64,000 nt of DNA from Stropharia rugosoannulata (GCA_028532985.1 JANCIK010000002.1:1550001-1614000), one strand, 5' to 3'. Shown: positions 44,139-55,960, numbered from the stretch's first letter. Made by a program: numbers and translations. Notes: generated by a model from the letters alone, not told the origin.

Positions 44139-45449
44139 ATGGACGACTACCCCGCCCGCTACGCCCACGGCGTCGACAGCAAGATCGTCGTCATGGGCAA
44201 CTCAGGCAAGTCCCCCGCCGCTGCCTGCCCACAACGCTCACCGTGCCCCAGGCGTCGGCAAGACCAGCTTGCTCTACCGCTACACCCAGAACCGCTTCGA
44301 CCCCAAGAACACGACGTCGACGAGCGGCGCCTTCTTCGTCACGAAAAAGGTCTACGTCAACGGCCTCAAGGTGCGCCTACAGCTGTGGGACACCGCCGGC
44401 CAGGAGCGCTTCAGGAGCATGGTGCGCATATACCCACTTGTCCCGTCCCCTGCTCACGCCGCCCCAGGCCCCCATGTACTACAGAGGTGCGTCGCCCCCC
44501 GCGCACGGGCCACCCCAATAACCCTTTCTAGGTGCCAATGCCGCCCTCCTGCTGTACGACATCACCAACGCCGCCACCTTTGAAGACATTCGCGGCTGGC
44601 TCGAGGGTACGTCGTTCTGCCGCCCCAAATCACTGTCTGACAGCGCGGCTTTAGAGCTCAAGAAGAACTGCCCCCCAGACCTCATCATCTACATCGTCGG
44701 CTCAAAGGCCGATCTCTACCAGCACCGCCAGGTCACCGCAGACCTCGCGCGTCTCTCCCTCCACAATTGGTTTCCCCCGCCCCAGCCCCCCGCGCCGCCT
44801 CCGCCCCCGACGCCCTCTACGCTCTCCTACATCCGCCCCCGTTTCACCTCCTTCCCCGGCCTGCGCTCGCCCCCCTTCATCCCCATCCCAGCGCCCTCCG
44901 TATCCCCGGAGGGCCCAGCCTATCTCGACCTCCCGCCCAACCGCTCTTCGGCTCTCCAGCGAAGCAAGACCACGGCACAGATCCGGCCTCGCGCAACCGG
45001 CTCCCTCAGCCGCTCCACTACAAACAGCACCGCCGGCACCCGCACGCCCCAGTCCTCCCGATTTGGGTCGCACTTCGGCTGGAACGATCACAACGATAAC
45101 AGCAGCAACAGCATCGAAGAAGCCGAGGAGGACGACCCCGATGCAGACGAGTGGGGGCTCAGCAAGGGCATGGAGCTCTTCGAGGTGTCCGCTAAGGATG
45201 ACATCGGTACGCCGCTTGTTCGTTTCCTTGCCTCGTCCGAATAATTAATGATCGCCCATAGGAATCCAAAACCTATTTGAGCACCTTATTTCCGCCATTA
45301 TAGCTCGGAAGGACATTATCGAGAAGGAAAACGAAGAGCGAAAGCGCGACAGCATCTTCCTCACTCGCGATAGCCTTTCCACATGGCCCGACCAGGCGGA
45401 CAGCGTCGCGCCGGAGAAGCCAGCCCGGGGCAGTTGGAGCTGTTGTTAG
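44139..45449 (+). CDS. Rab-family GTPase with large proline-rich insertion
   Basis: Small GTPase of vesicle traffic. Starts [20 protein letters not shown]; splicing gives the P-loop [20 protein letters not shown], effector region [15 protein letters not shown], switch [14 protein letters not shown] and [17 protein letters not shown]. The G4 motif is GSKAD where most Rabs have NKxD. G5 is EVSAKDD. Between G4 and G5, where about 30 residues are normal, sits a Pro- and Ser-rich stretch of about 160 residues with [15 protein letters not shown] and an acidic [13 protein letters not shown] run. It reads through without stop or clear intron signals. The C-terminus SWSCC is a double-cysteine geranylgeranylation site. 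TAG at 45447-45449. The exact Rab class is not clear. Four or more introns. Confidence 0.85.
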
Positions 45450-46046
45450 CTCGCTCCCCTCCCATCTCTCCATTGTCTTGTATAATTTCGTCTTCGTCTT
45501 CCCCATTTCATATGATTTATTGTCTAGCGTTTTTCTTTCTTTCTTTCTTTCGTTCCGTGATCATTGTCATCTATCCTTCCGTCATCCATTCTTCTTTGAT
45601 ACCATCTCCCTCATCTGTCTCGCTCCCCACCACACCCATGTCTCAACTGCTTCATGTCATGACTTATGCCCGCCCGAACAACGCATCATCTCTGCCCGAT
45701 GGCCCCCACTACCTCTGCCATCGTCACGCCCGGCACGTTTATGTGCCCTCCACTGTAGGCCCGCCGTCTATTTTATAACTACATATCTATTAGTATTCCC
45801 CATGCCCCTCTCATAGTGTACGTAGGAGGTCGTAGGATATGAATCTTATCTTTTACCCTTGCGCGATCGATGAGCCGTGGCCCAGTGAGTGCTAAATTGG
45901 GATGCTCTCTAGATGTACCGGCTCCGGGTCAATTAAGTATCAAGCATAGTCCACAGCTGCGGTCAACACCTATATAAACACACGGCTGCCAGTGTCCAGG
46001 CGCCTTAGATACCCCCCTTCAAACGGCGCTTCCACCCTTACCGCCG
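45450..46046. other. intergenic, pyrimidine-rich
   Basis: 3' UTR of the Rab gene followed by a region with TTTC repeats (about 45,535-45,552) and the AMMECR1 promoter. No supported gene. Confidence 0.4.
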
Positions 46047-46865
46047 ATGTCGCTTCTCCCACCCCACCCAGCGTCCACAGACCCCGCGCTCAACGCCTGC
46101 ACCCGCGAGCACTGCTTCTACGCATTCGATACCCTCTATTGCAGCCTGACGCGCACCAAACCCATACCCGCGACATTTGAAGATGACAAATAGTATGCTC
46201 CTCTTCGTTTATTTCTCGCAGCGATCTGACCCAGCCAGCCCGCTCTTCGTAACATGGAACAAAAAGGAGGGGCGCGAGTGGCATTTGCGCGGGTGCATTG
46301 GCAACTTCTCGCCCATGCCCCTGCGCCAGGGCCTCGCCGATTACGCGCTCATCAGTGCGTTCCGCGACGACCGCTTCCGCAAGATAGATAGGAGCGAGCT
46401 CGAGCGCCTCCAATGCAGGTGCGTCTGCTTTGCCAGCCAGCCATGCGGCCGGTCGGGTGTGCTGACTCTTCTTTTCGCAGTATATCCCTGCTCACTGATT
46501 TCGAGCACGGCGAGTCATACCTAGACTGGACGATCGGTGTCCATGGTATTTCCATTTCATTCCCCCATCCGTCGCTTCTCGAGGGCAATCCGTCGTCCGA
46601 GACACCATCACCCTACTCCTCCCAGCCAAACCTCCCCAAGATCACATCGCGCCAAACATTCCGGGCAACATACCTGCCAGAAGTCATGCCCGAGCAGGGT
46701 TGGGACAAGATCGAAGCTGTGGACAGTGCAATCCACAAGGCAGGATGGCGGGACCGCATCACTGAAGACCTCCGCCGCAGCATCAAGCTTGAACGATACC
46801 AGAGCAGTCAATGCAGTGTCACTTACGACGAATATATTCAGTGGAGAAAGGAGCACGAGGGTTGA
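46047..46865 (+). CDS. AMMECR1 domain protein
   Basis: Cytosolic or nuclear protein of the conserved AMMECR1 family, whose biochemical role is not settled. Starts MSLLPPHPASTDPALNACTR, then HCFYAFDTLYCSLTRTK; an intron with GTATGC donor follows, then PLFVTWNKKEGREWHLRGCI. LRGCIG is the family's invariant motif. It continues GNFSPMPLRQGLADYALISA, then EHGESYLDWTIGVHGISISF, LPEVMPEQGWDKIEAVDSAI and HKAGW, ending YDEYIQWRKEHEG at 46865. Two introns. Length (about 220 residues) matches family members. Confidence 0.93.
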
Positions 46866-47009
46866 CTATGTACAATTGCATGATATAAAAGCGCAGAGTA
46901 AGATGTGTATTATAGATGTAACAATTACTAGACTGCACTAAGCATGCCTAGGAAGTGAATAATGCGACTTGCTTAACCGCGTTAGTGTTGAAGTTGTCGT
47001 TAGTCTAAG

Positions 47010-49079
47010 TCATGAGAAAAAGAGCCTTCGCTTGAGATTTGCAATAGCGCTGTGTCCGTCTGGCCTGAGTATGTCAATCCCAAACCGCTTGTCAATGGCA
47101 ACCCACGCCTTCCGCATTTCGTTGAGATCCCAGTCACTCGCTTTAGCAAACGCGTACATGACGATCCACAGTTCGGCATTCGTGAGATGCAGGTCTGCCG
47201 GCAAAGTAAGGAAGCGGTTGAAGATGTCCTTCAAATTGGCCAGCGTCCAGTCCGTAGCCTGTCTTCTGGCCGCCTCATACGGGTGAATACCGTGTCGACA
47301 GAAGCCTATAAAGATGCCACGATAAACAGCAAATGTAGGATGAAAATCTTCTGGTTGGATCTCAGAAGCGCTAGCAGGCTTGTTGGACGCGGACTTGGAC
47401 GATGAATCAGCAGACACGTCTTTTTCCTCTGCCCTCGACAGCATATCAAGGAAAACCTCCATAGCAGCCCTGAACTGTCCATGATACGCCATCACTTGGA
47501 CAACCAAGGTATATGTGACCTTGTCCGGGAGGTCTTCCGGTTCGACAAAGATAAATTCCTCCGCCAATTCCGCAGCTGCATGGTATATGTCACCTTCACC
47601 TCGGTACTCCTCTCGAACGATGTTATTCCTCAGCAGGCGGTAGATCATGAAGACGACAGTGATCTTGTTGAATTTACTGTATGCATGCATACATGCATTC
47701 AAGCCTTCCACACCAAGGTTGTAGTCCAGTTGTCGCATCCTCTGTAAAGTCGCACGCAGCCCAGACAAATCTTCTCTCTTGACGTAGTAGGCCAGCATCG
47801 CAATATGGCTTATACGGTTTGGCGTCAGCCCAGTCTTTTGCATCAGCATCACAATTTCGCGCAGAGTCATAGTCGACCCTGCGCGAGCAGCAGACGTTAT
47901 TAGGCTTGTCATCGTCATAACGTCTGGCTCAAAGGCCACGGACAAAGCGGGCTGCCATGTATTTGGTGTGTAGATTGACGCGCCCGGTAACTGCCCTGCC
48001 CTCACATCAGTGAAGACGCTCAACTGCTTTTCCAGCATTCCTAGTTCCGTCTTCCGGCGCCCCTTCGCCGACATGTCGATGAGCGCGTTCATCTCGTGCT
48101 GGTGGATGCGTCCGCCGCAGTGAACGATGTATGTCATGACGGAGAGTAAGCGAAGGTATTGGCGATGAGTTTTGGGACGCGCCCGAGCAAGCACGCGACA
48201 GAAGCGGTGTAGATGAGAAAACGGAATGTGAGGGATATGCGCGTGGACAAGAGGATATTCTGACACCACGTCGAGAAGGAAAACGTATGCATCCCATGCG
48301 TCGTCCGAGGACGGTGTTGTCCCAAGAATGTGGAGGTACTTCCAGATCTGAGCAACAATGTCGCGAGGGGGTAAGGGATGGGAAAGGTATTCGTTGGGCT
48401 CTTCCGTTCGTTCTTCGGCGTCGGAGTCGTGCATAGGTGAGCTCGTCAGTAACCCGGTAGACGAAACTACACTCGAGAGTAGATCTTCTAGAGTAGATTC
48501 TAGAGACTCGGGTGTTTGATAGCCCTTTCGGAGCTGGTTTATCAGCAGTGTTAGTGGAGGGTGGAGGGAGCTGGATATCTCTACGGGTTTTATAGGAATG
48601 AGGCTCTTTTGAGTCTGTCCAGCAACTGGTGGCGTCCAGTTCTGAGTATGCAGAGTCTCGAGGGTGATACCGACTATGTCCAATTCCTCGCTCATCAGCG
48701 CGAGAAACTGCGCCCTCATTTGGGCCTCTGCTTCTGCATCGGGACCGCCGACAGCTGTCGGCGCATGCGACGTAGAGGCGGGTTCCTCTCGTGTTTCTTC
48801 CAAACCAACCGAGCCCACAGACACTACAGCACTTTGCTCTACAGCTTGAGATACTGTAGTAGCAGCCACGTCGCGAGACGTCGCGTTGGTTTCTTCTGGT
48901 CCCGGGTTCGACAATGTGGATTGGAATACGATCGAAGACGTGCTCGTTCGTTTCAGACCATTTTGAGCAAGACCCAGCCTGCTCCTGACTCCGTGGAGTC
49001 TGCGACATTGGCGAAGGGCGAAGATAGTTGGCGAAGGGAGACTGAGGCCCAGCGAGGACGCTCTCAGCATCAAAACCAC
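47010..49079 (-). CDS. mitochondrial PPR-type helical repeat protein
   Basis: Uninterrupted 689-codon frame, rare in this intron-rich window. The N-terminus MVLMLRASSLGLSLPSPTIF followed by arginine-rich residues looks like a mitochondrial presequence. Residues about 350-530 contain degenerate pentatricopeptide-like helical pairs: DVMTMTSLITSAARAGSTMT, LREIVMLMQKTGLTPNRISH, GLRATLQRMRQLDYNLGVEG and KVTYTLVVQVMAYHGQFRAA. Fungal PPR proteins of this kind act in mitochondrial RNA processing, stability or translation; the target RNA is unknown. It ends AIANLKRRLFFS at 47010. Intronless structure could reflect retroposition but is also seen in some fungal PPR genes. Confidence 0.7.
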   Translation of the reverse strand: MVLMLRASSLGLSLPSPTIFALRQCRRLHGVRSRLGLAQNGLKRTSTSSIVFQSTLSNPGPEETNATSRDVAATTVSQAVEQSAVVSVGSVGLEETREEPASTSHAPTAVGGPDAEAEAQMRAQFLALMSEELDIVGITLETLHTQNWTPPVAGQTQKSLIPIKPVEISSSLHPPLTLLINQLRKGYQTPESLESTLEDLLSSVVSSTGLLTSSPMHDSDAEERTEEPNEYLSHPLPPRDIVAQIWKYLHILGTTPSSDDAWDAYVFLLDVVSEYPLVHAHIPHIPFSHLHRFCRVLARARPKTHRQYLRLLSVMTYIVHCGGRIHQHEMNALIDMSAKGRRKTELGMLEKQLSVFTDVRAGQLPGASIYTPNTWQPALSVAFEPDVMTMTSLITSAARAGSTMTLREIVMLMQKTGLTPNRISHIAMLAYYVKREDLSGLRATLQRMRQLDYNLGVEGLNACMHAYSKFNKITVVFMIYRLLRNNIVREEYRGEGDIYHAAAELAEEFIFVEPEDLPDKVTYTLVVQVMAYHGQFRAAMEVFLDMLSRAEEKDVSADSSSKSASNKPASASEIQPEDFHPTFAVYRGIFIGFCRHGIHPYEAARRQATDWTLANLKDIFNRFLTLPADLHLTNAELWIVMYAFAKASDWDLNEMRKAWVAIDKRFGIDILRPDGHSAIANLKRRLFFS

Positions 49080-49519
49080 AAGGAATCATCCTGGGCAACA
49101 AAATTTTGTCATGAAACGAGCGGTTTCATGGAAGAAGAGAGCTCACCGCAGTTTTCAGCTCTCCAGCGTCAATAGGGACGTCTGAGGACGCACAGAAAGA
49201 AGCAAACGGCTGTCGCGACCTAACTCAATCGCGCAAACCAGTCCCAGCAAACTTTTTACGCGTAAACCACCGCGCCGTATTTCCCACGCTTACCAGCCAA
49301 TAACGGAAGACTAGTCTCTCATACTTTCTCAACGCTTACATGTTTTCGACGCAGCCTTAAGCTAAAGCCGAGTTGCTCTCATGATTTTTATTGTTCACTC
49401 AATTATATCATCCAATTGTGTTTTTAAGCATGCTATATTCATATGTGAAGCATGATGGCGTGGGGTGGGCATGTAGATACAACAAAAAAGCGAAGAGTAG
49501 GTAAAGCGGAAAGAAACAA
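49080..49519. other. intergenic between PPR and uL3 genes
   Basis: Promoter of the PPR gene and 3' UTR of the uL3 gene, both minus-strand. No supported gene. Confidence 0.4.
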
Positions 49520-51021
49520 TCAAGCACGGGCCTTGAGCGTTCCCAGGAACGCAGCCTTTTCTTCGAAGGTTTGGAACGAACCGTGCTAAAGGAAAACCAT
49601 GAGCACAAAGTGATGGGCAAAGAAAAATATTACATACACCGAATTTCGAGGAGGTATCGATGAACTTGAGTTGGACCTTCTCCAAGTCACGACGAGAGGT
49701 GTGGACCATGAGCGATTTGCGGAGGGTGATGACACGCTTCTTGGTTCCGGGAATAGATCCCTTCAGAATAAGGAAATCGTTCTTGACAACACCGTAGTGG
49801 GGGAAGCCACCCATGGGGGTGATGGTCTTCTTGGTGATATCGGACTCGGTGGAAGCGCTGGCCTCATCGCCCTCAGCACCGATGCGGTAGACCTTCTTGT
49901 TGAGCTCGGTACGGTGATGGTAACCATCTAAGATAAAGTATTGTTAGAAAACATACCCTCCATCGTATCTGCTAATTGAACCCACTTTGACCGGCACGGG
50001 CAACGGAGAACATGACCTTCGAAGGATGCCATGCTCCGATACAACCGACCTTGCGGAGACCCTTGTGGGTCTTGCGAGGCAGCTTCTTGGTTCCCCAACG
50101 GTGAGTGACACCCTCGAATCCGTGACCCTTGGTAACGGCGATGACATCGATATTCTCGTCCTGCTCGAAAATCGAGGAGACACCGACGGACTTTTCGAAG
50201 AGGCCGTGGGCGAACTGGACCTTATCGGCGACGGAACCACCATTAACCTGGATCTCCATGAGGTGGGCCTTCTTCTGTTGGAGGCCGGTCTTACGGATCT
50301 GGGTGTGGGCAAGGACACGGACGACAGTGCAGTACTTGCGAATGCGCTCGAGCTCACGGGCAACAGATTTGCCACCATCCTCAGCGTGCTTCTTGGCGTA
50401 GCGGGTGAAGGCCTTCTTCTTCGACCTGTACCAGTTCTTGTAGAAGCGACGCTTGACTTCGTCGGAAAGATGGGAAGCCCAGACAGTCGTAAGGGTGCGC
50501 AGGCCACGGGGAGTCTCAACGTATCCAACAACACCGACAACGATCATCGGAGGAGTCTCGACGACAGTGACAGCCTCAACAACCTCACGCTTGTGCATCT
50601 CTGCAAAGCAGAAACAAGTACGTCAAAATCCGCTACGTTCGCAAAAGCAATAAAAAGCACGCACTGGATCCCGGACGGTCAAGATCGCGGACAACATGGG
50701 TCATGCCAGCCTTGTATCCCATGATGGCAGTGAGATGCACGGGTTTCTTGGGGTCATCCTGGGCCAAGTCATTAGTTATCCACCTTCAGCTCAAAAAAAC
50801 CCGCATCAAACGTACCTTAGGGAAGGACTTGACCTTACCGCGGTGGCGCGCGGCACGCTTTCTTGGGAGGAATCCCAGAGAGCCGTGACGGGGAGCTTCG
50901 AACTACGCAACACCAAAATCTCGAGTCAGAACCTCAATTTCCCGCCATGACCCATTCTAGTCTAACGAACCTTACGATGACTGAAAAATGCCCCGAATCA
51001 GCAAGACGTTACAAACGACAT
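49520..51021 (-). CDS. RPL3: 60S ribosomal protein uL3
   Basis: Large-subunit protein at the peptidyl transferase centre. Splicing gives [20 protein letters not shown], then [40 protein letters not shown], the long exon [20 protein letters not shown] through [17 protein letters not shown], then [20 protein letters not shown], and finally [20 protein letters not shown] with TGA at 49520-49522. The 5' end is striking: exon 1 contributes only ATGTC (51017-51021), exon 2 only 10 nt (50971-50980), and TTCGAAGCT begins exon 3. The intron between exons 1 and 2 is 36 nt. The W-finger and basic thumb regions are intact. About 388 residues, as expected. Confidence 0.95.
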
Positions 51022-51516
51022 CGATAGATACTGACCTCATCTTGAGGGATCTTGAGGGGGACGGGTGCGTTTGTGCCCGCTAAATTTCCCTCAGCGAGCG
51101 AGTGAGCCCGGCAATTCCCGAAAGTGTGGCTGTAGGTACTGTACAGCTGACGGCATTGCCTCCAAATGGTAAACTCACTTCCCAGTATGGTAATTTTCGC
51201 CCTCGATCCACTGTGATATCTCTCTCCGAGCTGTTTGGCGACGCTTCTTGACAACGCTGAATAAGACTCACGACTACCAGAAGATATCTTTCTGCACCGA
51301 GTCATTTGTCATGAGCTTTTCCTCATCCCCTGCTTCTTGATGCAGTAATACGAACGCCTATGAACACCTAACCCGATTCTGGCAACGTCGAAAAAAGAAT
51401 ATTTCTCCCATTTCACCTTGATTTATATGTTGAAATCAAGATGTCGTTATTTCTCATATGTTACGGAAGAGTTCTTATACACATATGATTCCTCAACTAC
51501 ATCCCAAGAGTCCAGT
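51022..51516. other. uL3 promoter region
   Basis: About 500 bp upstream of uL3 (-) and downstream of the next minus-strand gene. No supported coding frame. Confidence 0.4.
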
Positions 51517-53080
51517 TCAGCATTCTCCTGTCGCCCATTCCGGCTTTAACATGATGTTGCTTTCCCCCTTGGCTTCGTCAATCAACTTCTCGGCTCCCTC
51601 AGCTCCTACAACAGGAAGGCGGAGACTAGAGGTTGCCCCCGTCGAATCAGTGAAGGGGACATGGGTTGGGAGGATCCCGGCCTGTTTCAGGGCGGTAGCA
51701 TGATCCCACCAAATATGTTCTGATATAATGCGTGAGCATAAACTTCAGTTCGTTATCAGCGGCTCGATTACCATTGTAAAGTCTGTCCCCACGGACGTTG
51801 ACGACGGCCATCATTGGAATAGATAATTTCTTTCCGGTGGGCGGGACACCTGGCAGAAGCCAATCCACCGTTCTGTCATGAGTAAGATGATAGACGAATT
51901 CATCTAGAGCCTCTTTTGTTAACAGTAGTCATTACTAGGCAGTGCATATTTGACTTACCTACAACGCGATCTGGGCCGACAGTACGAGAGACTACTTGCA
52001 TTCTTGCATCCTGTGGATTTCTGCCAAAGATATAAATACCAGTTCCTTAACATCGAGCAATTGCGTGAGATTACTCACGAAAATATGAAATGATCTCGAT
52101 AGAAAGCAGACAGACTTTCCTGGCCGATCCCTCCTGTCATCTGTTCGAGCGAATGTCAGTCCTGCAGCTGGATTATTCATTGTGCTTAGTTGTTACCGTA
52201 GGGACATGATTCACGTACGGTTGAGCCTATATATCTATATCAACAAAATTCACAAGAACATCTACAACTAAAATTCCACTCACGACCATTGTGCCCATGG
52301 TTTTGGCGACGCTCCTTTCTTCAAATTCGAAGTACGTATGCTCATCCCAGATTGCCTCGATGTCGAAATGCGGTCCTCCAATCCATTTACGGAGGAACAC
52401 CAAAGATCGGCTATGTGCCAGAGATGCACTTCCAGGATCATAATCATCAGCCTGTGGGAGCACAAATAAAGTCGACATAGTTTGATAGGAATGTTGCACT
52501 GTAACTGCGCTTGGAGCATGAGCAGGACGAGGTGCGTTTAGAGTTAGATGAAGGAGAATTGGGATAGTACAAGTTGGGGCAGCAAAGGCCCCATAGCCGA
52601 TAAGTGTAACAACTCTGGGATCCTTTGATACAGCTTCTGATACAGGAAAAATCGATCCTGCATCGTAGACTATATGTCGTGTTAGATAGTTCTACAGATA
52701 TAACACTTAGTAGAGTACTGACCAATTACTGCATATCTCTCTTTGATATCAACCGCCTCAAGCGCTTGAAGAGCATCTAGGCCTTGCTTTAACGACCCTG
52801 CAATATCAAGATCATCCGATGCAGTAATGCCGATGACGGCAAATCCTTCCTCTGCCCATTTCTGAACAGGTTCAGGATCGAGTGGTTTCTGAACGTCACT
52901 GCTTCTGACGGCGACTGTATCGGGGCGGGGAAGGAATACCACGATACCAGGCCCTGTTCCACGACGCGATAACGGGGGCTGCAAAGATGAGTGGGGCCCT
53001 AATGTTAGGAGCGGAGCAGAAGGTAATGGGACTGGTTGCTCATTGGAAGAGTTAGGGTCGTAAAACAGTGGGCCAGGCAT
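51517..53080 (-). CDS. alpha/beta-hydrolase-like plus SnoaL-like fusion protein, copy A
   Basis: Two-domain protein resembling fungal entries named carboxymethylenebutenolidase-like. Starts MPGPLFYDPNSSNEQPVPLP. The N-terminal half looks like a dienelactone-hydrolase fold (GIVVFLPRPDTVAVRS, QKWAEEGFAVIGITASDDLD, LDALQALEAVDIKERYAVIV). Where the family has GxCxG the sequence has VYDAGS, so the nucleophile seems missing. The C-terminal half, from AIWDEHTYFEFEERSVAKTM through NHVPTMTGGIGQESLSAFYR, VVSRTVGPDRVVDEFVYHLT and PMMAVVNVRGDRLYNEHIWW, is an NTF2/SnoaL-like ligand-binding domain. Ends KPEWATGEC, TGA at 51517-51519. About seven introns. Tandem paralog of the next minus-strand gene. Substrate unknown. 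Confidence 0.75.
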
Positions 53081-53798
53081 CTTGGTCAGTGGTTTAGCAC
53101 TTAATTAATTGTAGATCATGATCTACACAAAGATCTGTTCCTTTTATGTAATTCAGACTTTAACATAGCCACTATGATACATAGGAAGCCGCCGGGACAT
53201 CTTGGGAAAGTTGCCTGCAACTTTGCACGCAAGCCATCACAGCTTTGCTTACTACCGCGTCAGCGAATAGGCATATCAAATCTACAGATATTTCAAGGAT
53301 TTGCTTACTATGTAGTAACTCTTCGAACTTGTCTCAGAATCTTTAGCATAAGTTTACGCCGAAGGTGTAAGTGATCACATTGGTAAGGAACAGAAGCGGT
53401 ATTTGATTGGCACAGCAGAAATTCACCGCGAATGAAGGTAGTCGTAACATCTTGTGAGTGGAGTGGACCAATGAATAGAAACTTGTCGAGCAAAGCAGGC
53501 ATAAACAGCTATATATATGATGAGTATATACTACCAAGAGTTTAGGACGACATTACTACGAAATGGCGGGCGCTTGCAAGGCACCTAAAAGATACACTTT
53601 ACTTAGCGCTACTGCCTGCCTTTTTTTTTGTTGGTAATTACATGGAGCAAACATTGGGTTGACCATGGGTGCAACTGTCCGCAAATTCTACCCTGATGAT
53701 TCATCTATCTTCCGTTGATAAAGCAAGTGTACTAGACCAGGAAAACTGTATTACAGCAAAATTACATGGTACAGCATCCTCGCAATTTGTGTCAAAAT
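53081..53798. other. spacer between tandem paralogs
   Basis: About 700 AT-rich bp with no supported gene. It must carry the promoter of copy A. A run of ten Ts lies near 53,622. Confidence 0.4.
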
Positions 53799-55380
53799 TC
53801 AGGCACCAGTGGCCCACTCCGGTTTCAACATCACATTACTTTCTCCCTTAGTCTCGTCGATTAGTTTCTCTGCTCCTTCAATACCAACAACAGGTAGACG
53901 GATAGTGGATGTCACACCGTTGGCATCAGTATGTTGAACATGAGTTGGAAGAATGCCGAGCTGCCTCAAAACCATGGCTTGATCCCACCAGATATGTTCT
54001 ATAAGTGTCGTTGTGTAAGCGTCGACACTTAAATACACGGGAAACATCGTATTTACCGTTGTAAAGTCTATCCCCTCGAACATTAACTACAGCGATGACT
54101 GGGATGGACAACTTCTTTCCGGTTGGAGGAATGCCTGGCAAAAACCAACTGACCACCCTGTCGTGGGTGAAATGGTAAATAAATTCATCTAGACCTGAGG
54201 TAAGTAATGCTGAAGCTGGTGATAGGAGCGTAAGTCTCGTGCATACCTACGACACGATCTGGTCCCACAGTGCGAGATACGACTTGAAGTCTAGCGTCAG
54301 GAGGATTGCTATTCAGGGATACCTTGTTGAGACCATAAAACTGTAGAATTACGAGGAGAGATACTAACGAAAATATGAAATGGTCCCGATAGAATGCAGC
54401 TAAATTTTCTTGCCCAATCCCTCCAGTCATCTACAGGGAGTATAAAAATGAGATTGCGTTATTAAGAATCATGATAGGTTTCACCGTAGGGATATCGTTC
54501 ACGTATGGTTGGGCCTAAATGGATTATTCTTTGGCTGTATATGTCATTCAAGATAAATTACCTACCACCATGGTCGCCATAGTCTTAGCAACACTTCTAA
54601 CTTCGAATTCGTAGTATGTGTGTTCATCCCAAATAGCTTCGATATCAAAGATGGGTCCCCCTAGCCATTTACGAAGGAAAACGAGGGTGCGACTATGTGC
54701 AAGGGCGGCACTGCCAGGATCGTACGAAATCCCTTGAGGGAGCACGAAGAGAGCCGAAGAAGCCTGATAGTAATGTTCCACAGCATTTGGAGTTGGGACT
54801 TCATCAACTCTACGACTTCCAGTGATATGGTTTAGTGTAGGAATGTTACGGATTGTCGTCGAGGGCAAACCTCCGTAACCTATGAATGCTGCAATGCGAG
54901 AATCCTTGGACGCAGCTTCAAAGATGACAAGTGCTATTTCTGGGGAATAGACTACATGTATGCGCGCGTAAGTAAGCGTTACAAAGACTGCCATTATACT
55001 CTAGACATACTGATAACACCAAATTTGTCTTTTATGTCGACTGCCTCTAGAACCTGAAGAGCGTCCAAGCCTTGTTTCAAAGATTGTTCGATGCCATTGT
55101 CGTGAATTACGTCTTGTGTGAGGGTGATGCCGATCACAGCAAATCCTTCTTCTGCCCATTTCTGAATAGGCTCAGGATCAAGTGGTTTTGGATCAGTGCT
55201 GACTCTGCCTGTAATTGAACTGGGCTCGGGAAGGAATACCACGAGACCGGGCCCAGTTCCGCGCCGCGACAACGGCGGCTGCAAGACGGAATGCGACCCA
55301 AGGGTGACGAGTGGAGCGGATGGCAGCGGGACTGGCTGCTCATTGGGAGACTTTGGGTCGTAGAATAGAGGTCCTGGCAT
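53799..55380 (-). CDS. alpha/beta-hydrolase-like plus SnoaL-like fusion protein, copy B
   Basis: Close paralog of copy A with the same domain order, start (MPGPLFYDPKSPNEQPVPLP) and matching intron layout. Hydrolase-like half: GLVVFLPEPSSITGRVSTD, then QKWAEEGFAVIGITLTQDVI. The elbow region reads VYSPEIALVIFEAA, with a serine but without the small flanking residues of an active elbow. SnoaL-like half: AIWDEHTYYEFEVRSVAKTM, MTGGIGQENLAAFYRDHFIF, VVSRTVGPDRVV, WFLPGIPPTGKKLSIPVIAV, EHIWWDQAMVLRQLGILPTH; ends MLKPEWATGA at 53799. The pair most likely arose by tandem duplication and has diverged most around the elbow. Confidence 0.75.
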
Positions 55381-55960
55381 ATCTTCGAGCTTTAATATTC
55401 AAGGCCTCAGGTGGTAACTGGTTGGGTCCATCGCGAATGTCTGACTCGTTCTTATACAACTCGATGGTTCGCTGCCCATATAAGGAAAAGAAAGAGATGT
55501 CAAAGCAAGAACTTGAAGGAAGTCAAACAGCATATCTGTTTTGTCTTGGAAAGCTTCTGTGCCATCTGGATGACTTTGTAAGCAGTTCATGTCCAAGTGA
55601 TTTATAATGATTCTGACTAAATAAAGGTACGATTTGTTGGAATCCAGTCGGACGTTGAAGCGCTCGAGTTGCGCGCTCGGCTATTATTAGACCAACTTCA
55701 CTCATGACTACTTGTCCAACACGTCCTCGGGTGTCGCGCTCTACAGCTGTCTAGGACTGTCGGTCCTTTCTAATTCGACCTAGAACTATGAGTCGAAAGA
55801 AGCGCTTCTATTTCGCCGCCCAAATGGCCCGCAGCGGGTTTGCACCCAATTATGATCAAGCCCAGCTATGGCAGCCTCGAGAGTCAAGACCCAGGTCGAC
55901 TTCTTCTTATCACACACTTCTACATTGTCCCATTGAAAACCTAACATAAGAAAGCTGAGC
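55381..55960. other. divergent intergenic region
   Basis: About 580 bp between copy B (-) and the coiled-coil gene (+). No supported gene; should contain both promoters. Confidence 0.4.
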
